A stretch of 8,843 nt of DNA, taken from positions 1-8,843 of the forward strand of contig NZ_CALFIG010000001.1 of assembly GCF_937876455.1 (NCBI RefSeq), in the 5' to 3' direction. Numbering within the stretch: the stretch's first letter is position 1; every line of letters starts with the position of its first letter. The notes beneath the pieces were generated by a model. It worked only from the letters and a program-made list of their open reading frames with translations, searched no databases and was not told the origin of the DNA. Source of the DNA: an uncultured Flavobacterium sp. (GTDB lineage Bacteria; Bacteroidota; Bacteroidia; Flavobacteriales; Flavobacteriaceae). The translations under genes and the position numbers were made by a program. Below, one piece after another: positions 6,591 to 8,843 of this stretch.

Positions 6591-7415
6591 TTACCTCATA
6601 TTTCCCATTAACTTTACACATTCTACTGCTTCCGCTACATCATGAACACGTAAAATAGAAGCACCTTTTTGCAAACAAAATGCATGTAAAAATGTAGTTC
6701 CATTTAATGCTTTTTCGGGCGTAGTTTCCAGTGTTTTGTAAATCATAGATTTTCGTGAAATGCCTGCTAAAATTGGCAATTCGTGAAACTGAAGCAATTC
6801 TAATTTTTGCACTAATTCATAGTTATGCGATAGTGTTTTAGCAAATCCAAAACCTGGATCAATAATTACATCATTTATACCTAAACTTCGTGCCGCAGCA
6901 ATTCGTTCAGAAAAATAGAAATTAACTTCTTTTATCAAATTATCATAATGGGCTAAAGCTTGCATTGTTTGTGGCGTCCCTTTCATATGCATCATGATAT
7001 AAGGAACTTGTAATGAGGCTACAGTAGGCAACATTTGTTCGTCTAATAAACCTGCTGAAATATCATTTATAAGTGCAGCTCCATGTAGTATAGCATTTTT
7101 TGCCACTTCACTTCTAAAGGTATCTACAGAAATTAGAATTGTTGGAAAATTTTTTAACAATACATCCACTACAGGCACTACTCTATTCAATTCTTCTTCT
7201 TCAGAAACAAAATCAGCGCCAGGCCTACTAGAATAACCACCCACATCAATAAAAGTAGCACCTTCATCTAACATTTTGGCTACTTTTGTAATGATAGCAT
7301 GCTCACTTTTCAATATACCCCCGTCAAAAAAAGAATCGGGAGTAAGATTTAAAATACCCATTACCTTAGGTGTTGATAAATCAATGAGAGTTCCTTTGCA
7401 GTTTATTGTTGACAT
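6591..7415 (-). CDS. folP: Dihydropteroate synthase FolP
   Basis: This 274-residue cytoplasmic TIM-barrel enzyme condenses p-aminobenzoate with 6-hydroxymethyl-dihydropterin pyrophosphate to form dihydropteroate in folate synthesis; it is the sulfonamide target. The conserved motifs are all present: MGILNLTPDSF at 19-29, DVGGYSSRPGA at 57-67, SVDTFR at 96-101, NDISAG at 117-122, DPGFGFAKT at 186-194, GISRKS at 218-223 and RVHD at 256-259. By alignment with E. coli numbering, the pterin and metal/phosphate ligands match (Asn23, Asp57, Asp98, Asn117, Asp186, Lys222, Arg256, His258). The start is fixed by an in-frame stop directly before the ATG. Its coding start overlaps the predicted promoter of the divergent DUF1599 gene. 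Sulfonamide resistance cannot be judged from this sequence. Confidence 0.97.
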   Translation of the reverse strand: MSTINCKGTLIDLSTPKVMGILNLTPDSFFDGGILKSEHAIITKVAKMLDEGATFIDVGGYSSRPGADFVSEEEELNRVVPVVDVLLKNFPTILISVDTFRSEVAKNAILHGAALINDISAGLLDEQMLPTVASLQVPYIMMHMKGTPQTMQALAHYDNLIKEVNFYFSERIAAARSLGINDVIIDPGFGFAKTLSHNYELVQKLELLQFHELPILAGISRKSMIYKTLETTPEKALNGTTFLHAFCLQKGASILRVHDVAEAVECVKLMGNMR

Positions 7416-7436
7416 CTAATTTTTTACTTATATTTG
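7409..7436 (+). promoter_or_regulatory. Putative full promoter (-33 and -7) of the DUF1599 gene
   Basis: TTG at 7409-7411, a 17-base spacer and TATATTTG at 7429-7436 match the Bacteroidota TTG-N17-TAnnTTTG promoter. It is the best promoter in the window. The -33 part overlaps the first bases of folP on the other strand. Predicted transcription start is near 7442, giving a leader of about 85 bases before the DUF1599 ATG. Confidence 0.62.
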
Positions 7437-7509
7437 AAGTTTAATTCAATTTACAATTTTTTAGTGCGTAAATTGGTGTTGGGTTAAACTATTTCAACCA
7501 AAATTTATA

Positions 7510-7517
7510 CAAATATA
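7510..7517 (-). promoter_or_regulatory. Putative -7 element of folP
   Basis: On the - strand this reads TATATTTG, an exact TAnnTTTG match, about 95 bases before the folP start and only 10 bases before the divergent DUF1599 ATG. Predicted transcription start is near 7504. CAA triplets on the + strand (TTG on the - strand) occur at spacings of 14 and 25 bases, outside or at the edge of the usual range, so the -33 part is uncertain. Confidence 0.45.
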
Positions 7518-7527
7518 ATCTAAAATA

Positions 7528-8070
7528 ATGTCAAATACATCTCAACAATATGATAAAGTAATTGCGGTTTGCCGTGATTTATTCACAAAAAAAACACACG
7601 ATTATGGTACAGCATGGCGTGTATTGCGATTACCATCACTTACTGATCAAATATTCATTAAAGCACAACGCATTAGAAGTTTACAAGAAAATGATGTTCG
7701 CAAAGTAGATGAAGATGAAGTGTCTGAATTTATTGGAATAATTAATTACTGTGCTATGGCTTTAATACAAATGGAAAAAGGCATAGCTGCCCAACCTGAC
7801 ATGCCTGCTGAAGAGGCTATTCGGTTGTACAATGAAAAAATTGCAGAAACTAAAGCGTTAATGGAAAATAAAAATCACGATTATGGTGAAGCTTGGAGAG
7901 ATATGCGCGTGAATTCATTAACCGATTTAATCATTCAAAAACTCTTACGTGTTAAACAAATTGAAGATAATAAAGGAAAAACATTAGTTTCTGAAGGTAT
8001 TGATGCGAATTACCAAGACATGATTAATTATGCCGTTTTCGCTTTGATTTTAATGAATAAATTTGACTAA
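7528..8070 (+). CDS. DUF1599 (Nmad1-like) protein with two tandem domain copies
   Basis: This 180-residue soluble protein is, from memory, a member of DUF1599 (Pfam PF07659, also called nucleotide modification associated domain 1). Its biochemical activity is not established as far as I know. The chain is an internal duplication. Copy one (about 10-84) has THDYGTAWRVLRLPSLTDQI and ends with IINYCAMALIQM. Copy two (about 104-179) has NHDYGEAWRDMRVNSLTDLI and ends with MINYAVFALILM. The offset is about 93 residues. Each copy keeps the HDYG motif (His24/Asp25 and His117/Asp118), an SLTD segment and an INY helix. The pattern is helical and somewhat reminiscent of all-alpha nucleotide pyrophosphohydrolases, but that is only a suggestion. 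The start is supported by an in-frame stop at 7516-7518. It diverges from folP and is followed after 59 bases by a MauE/DoxX-like gene. Confidence 0.88.
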   Translation: MSNTSQQYDKVIAVCRDLFTKKTHDYGTAWRVLRLPSLTDQIFIKAQRIRSLQENDVRKVDEDEVSEFIGIINYCAMALIQMEKGIAAQPDMPAEEAIRLYNEKIAETKALMENKNHDYGEAWRDMRVNSLTDLIIQKLLRVKQIEDNKGKTLVSEGIDANYQDMINYAVFALILMNKFD

Positions 8071-8129
8071 TTTTATTGGCGTCAAGTTTCGGTCTAACTA
8101 ACAAATTCTAATTTGTAAATTAAAAAACT

Positions 8130-8843
8130 ATGCATACAAAAAAGATTTCTTGGATACTACGAATTGTTGTTGCAGCATTGTTTATAGTTTCAGCATTGGC
8201 AAAATTATATCCATCACCCTATTTTGCTATTTCAACTTTTGAAGTAAAACAATTGTATCCACTTGGTTTTTCTGAACACCTAGCAAGTTATTTTTCTAGA
8301 ACATTAATAGGTATAGAATTTGCCCTTGGTTTTTTATTATTAATTCCTCATTATCTTAAAAAAATTACTATTCCGGCAACAATAGGATTGCTTTTAATTT
8401 TTATCATTCATTTAAGTTATGAAACATATATAAGTGGAAATACTGGAAATTGCGGCTGTTTTGGCGAATTAATTCCAATGAAGCCAATTGAAGCCATTAT
8501 TAAAAACATCATCGCAGTTGGATTATTAATTTGGTTATGGAAAATTTCAGAGAACGATAAAAAATCGAATATTTGGATTCTAAGCACTATAAAATTGGCT
8601 TGTATCTTAGTAATTTTTATGCTTGCGCCAATAAAATCAATATCCGCTTCAAATGATTCAAGCGAAGCCTTGAATATATCTATTGACTCAATACAAACTG
8701 TTTCAGATTCAACTAAAACAACAACGACTGAAGTTGAAATAACCCAAAAAGATACTATAAAAAGTACAGTTAAAAATACTACAGAAGCTGGAAAAAATGA
8801 AATGGGACCAAAACCAACCAAATCAGGTTATGCAGAATACTTC
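8130..8843 (+). CDS. MauE/DoxX-type redox-associated membrane protein, 3' end missing
   Basis: An open frame runs from ATG 8130 to the window edge, 238 residues without a stop. An in-frame stop at 8121-8123 makes this ATG the first possible start. There are hydrophobic segments at about 7-25, 57-73, 81-97, 121-137 and 149-166. Between the third and fourth lies NCGCFGE (107-113), a cysteine pair typical of MauE/DoxX-like proteins thought to handle disulphide electrons at the membrane. After the last segment comes a Ser/Thr/Lys-rich linker of about 55 residues, then KSGYAEYF at the edge, so a further domain probably follows. Related Bacteroidota proteins, as I recall, carry a thioredoxin-like C-terminal domain, but it lies beyond this window. 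Lack of an obvious promoter in the 59-base gap suggests cotranscription with the DUF1599 gene. Confidence 0.82.
   Translation, partial: MHTKKISWILRIVVAALFIVSALAKLYPSPYFAISTFEVKQLYPLGFSEHLASYFSRTLIGIEFALGFLLLIPHYLKKITIPATIGLLLIFIIHLSYETYISGNTGNCGCFGELIPMKPIEAIIKNIIAVGLLIWLWKISENDKKSNIWILSTIKLACILVIFMLAPIKSISASNDSSEALNISIDSIQTVSDSTKTTTTEVEITQKDTIKSTVKNTTEAGKNEMGPKPTKSGYAEYF

Noticed and set aside
8082..8116. CAAGTTTC match to the 4493-4530 hairpin arm, and an ACAAAT/ATTTGT inverted repeat, in the DUF1599 to MauE/DoxX gap
   Set aside because: The CAAGTTTC copy has no partner arm nearby, and the 6-bp A/T-rich repeat has no T tract, so neither supports a repeat element or terminator.
8417..8821. 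134-codon - strand open frame near the right edge
   Set aside because: It is antisense to the MauE/DoxX gene, whose NCGCFGE motif and membrane pattern are convincing; the antisense frame has no motif.

Overview
This AT-rich window shows ordinary chromosomal DNA of the Bacteroidota, most likely class Flavobacteriia. Three things point there. Several proteins are Bacteroidota-type versions (ClpC, YebC beginning MGRAFEFRKARKMKRW, the DUF1599 and DUF6952 proteins). Start codons follow A-rich leaders rather than Shine-Dalgarno sites. At least five upstream regions carry the TAnnTTTG -7 element used by the Bacteroidota primary sigma factor. The genus cannot be named from the sequence alone.

Layout from left to right: the 3' three quarters of clpC (+, cut by the left edge) meets a CAT-type amino-acid permease (-) tail to tail, and the two share one palindromic terminator. 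The permease diverges from a 2-Cys peroxiredoxin (+), which is followed by a small thioredoxin-like protein and an 86-residue DUF6952-type protein. These three + genes look like a peroxide-detoxification operon, closed by a hairpin terminator at 5196-5217. Next come yebC (+, own promoter and terminator) and rlmH (+), both linked to translation. folP (-), encoding dihydropteroate synthase, is convergent to rlmH. folP diverges from a duplicated DUF1599 protein (+), which is followed by a MauE/DoxX-type membrane protein (+) cut by the right edge. Gene-free gaps are all short; the longest is 3602-3849 (248 bases) and holds two divergent promoters.

How the genes relate: the peroxiredoxin needs a thiol reductant and the adjacent thioredoxin is the obvious candidate; ClpC is the unfoldase partner of ClpP; YebC and RlmH act at the ribosome; FolP makes the folate precursor. 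The right-hand pair (DUF1599 and MauE/DoxX) is the least understood part.

I found no mobile element, CRISPR array, tRNA, rRNA, phage gene or clear sign of horizontal transfer, and no obvious new defence or biosynthetic system. The points most worth a second look are the internal duplication of the DUF1599 protein, the face-to-face promoters of folP and DUF1599 that predict overlapping antisense leaders, the unusual thioredoxin in the peroxiredoxin operon with its uncharacterised DUF6952 neighbour, and a 17-bp hairpin between peroxiredoxin and thioredoxin.
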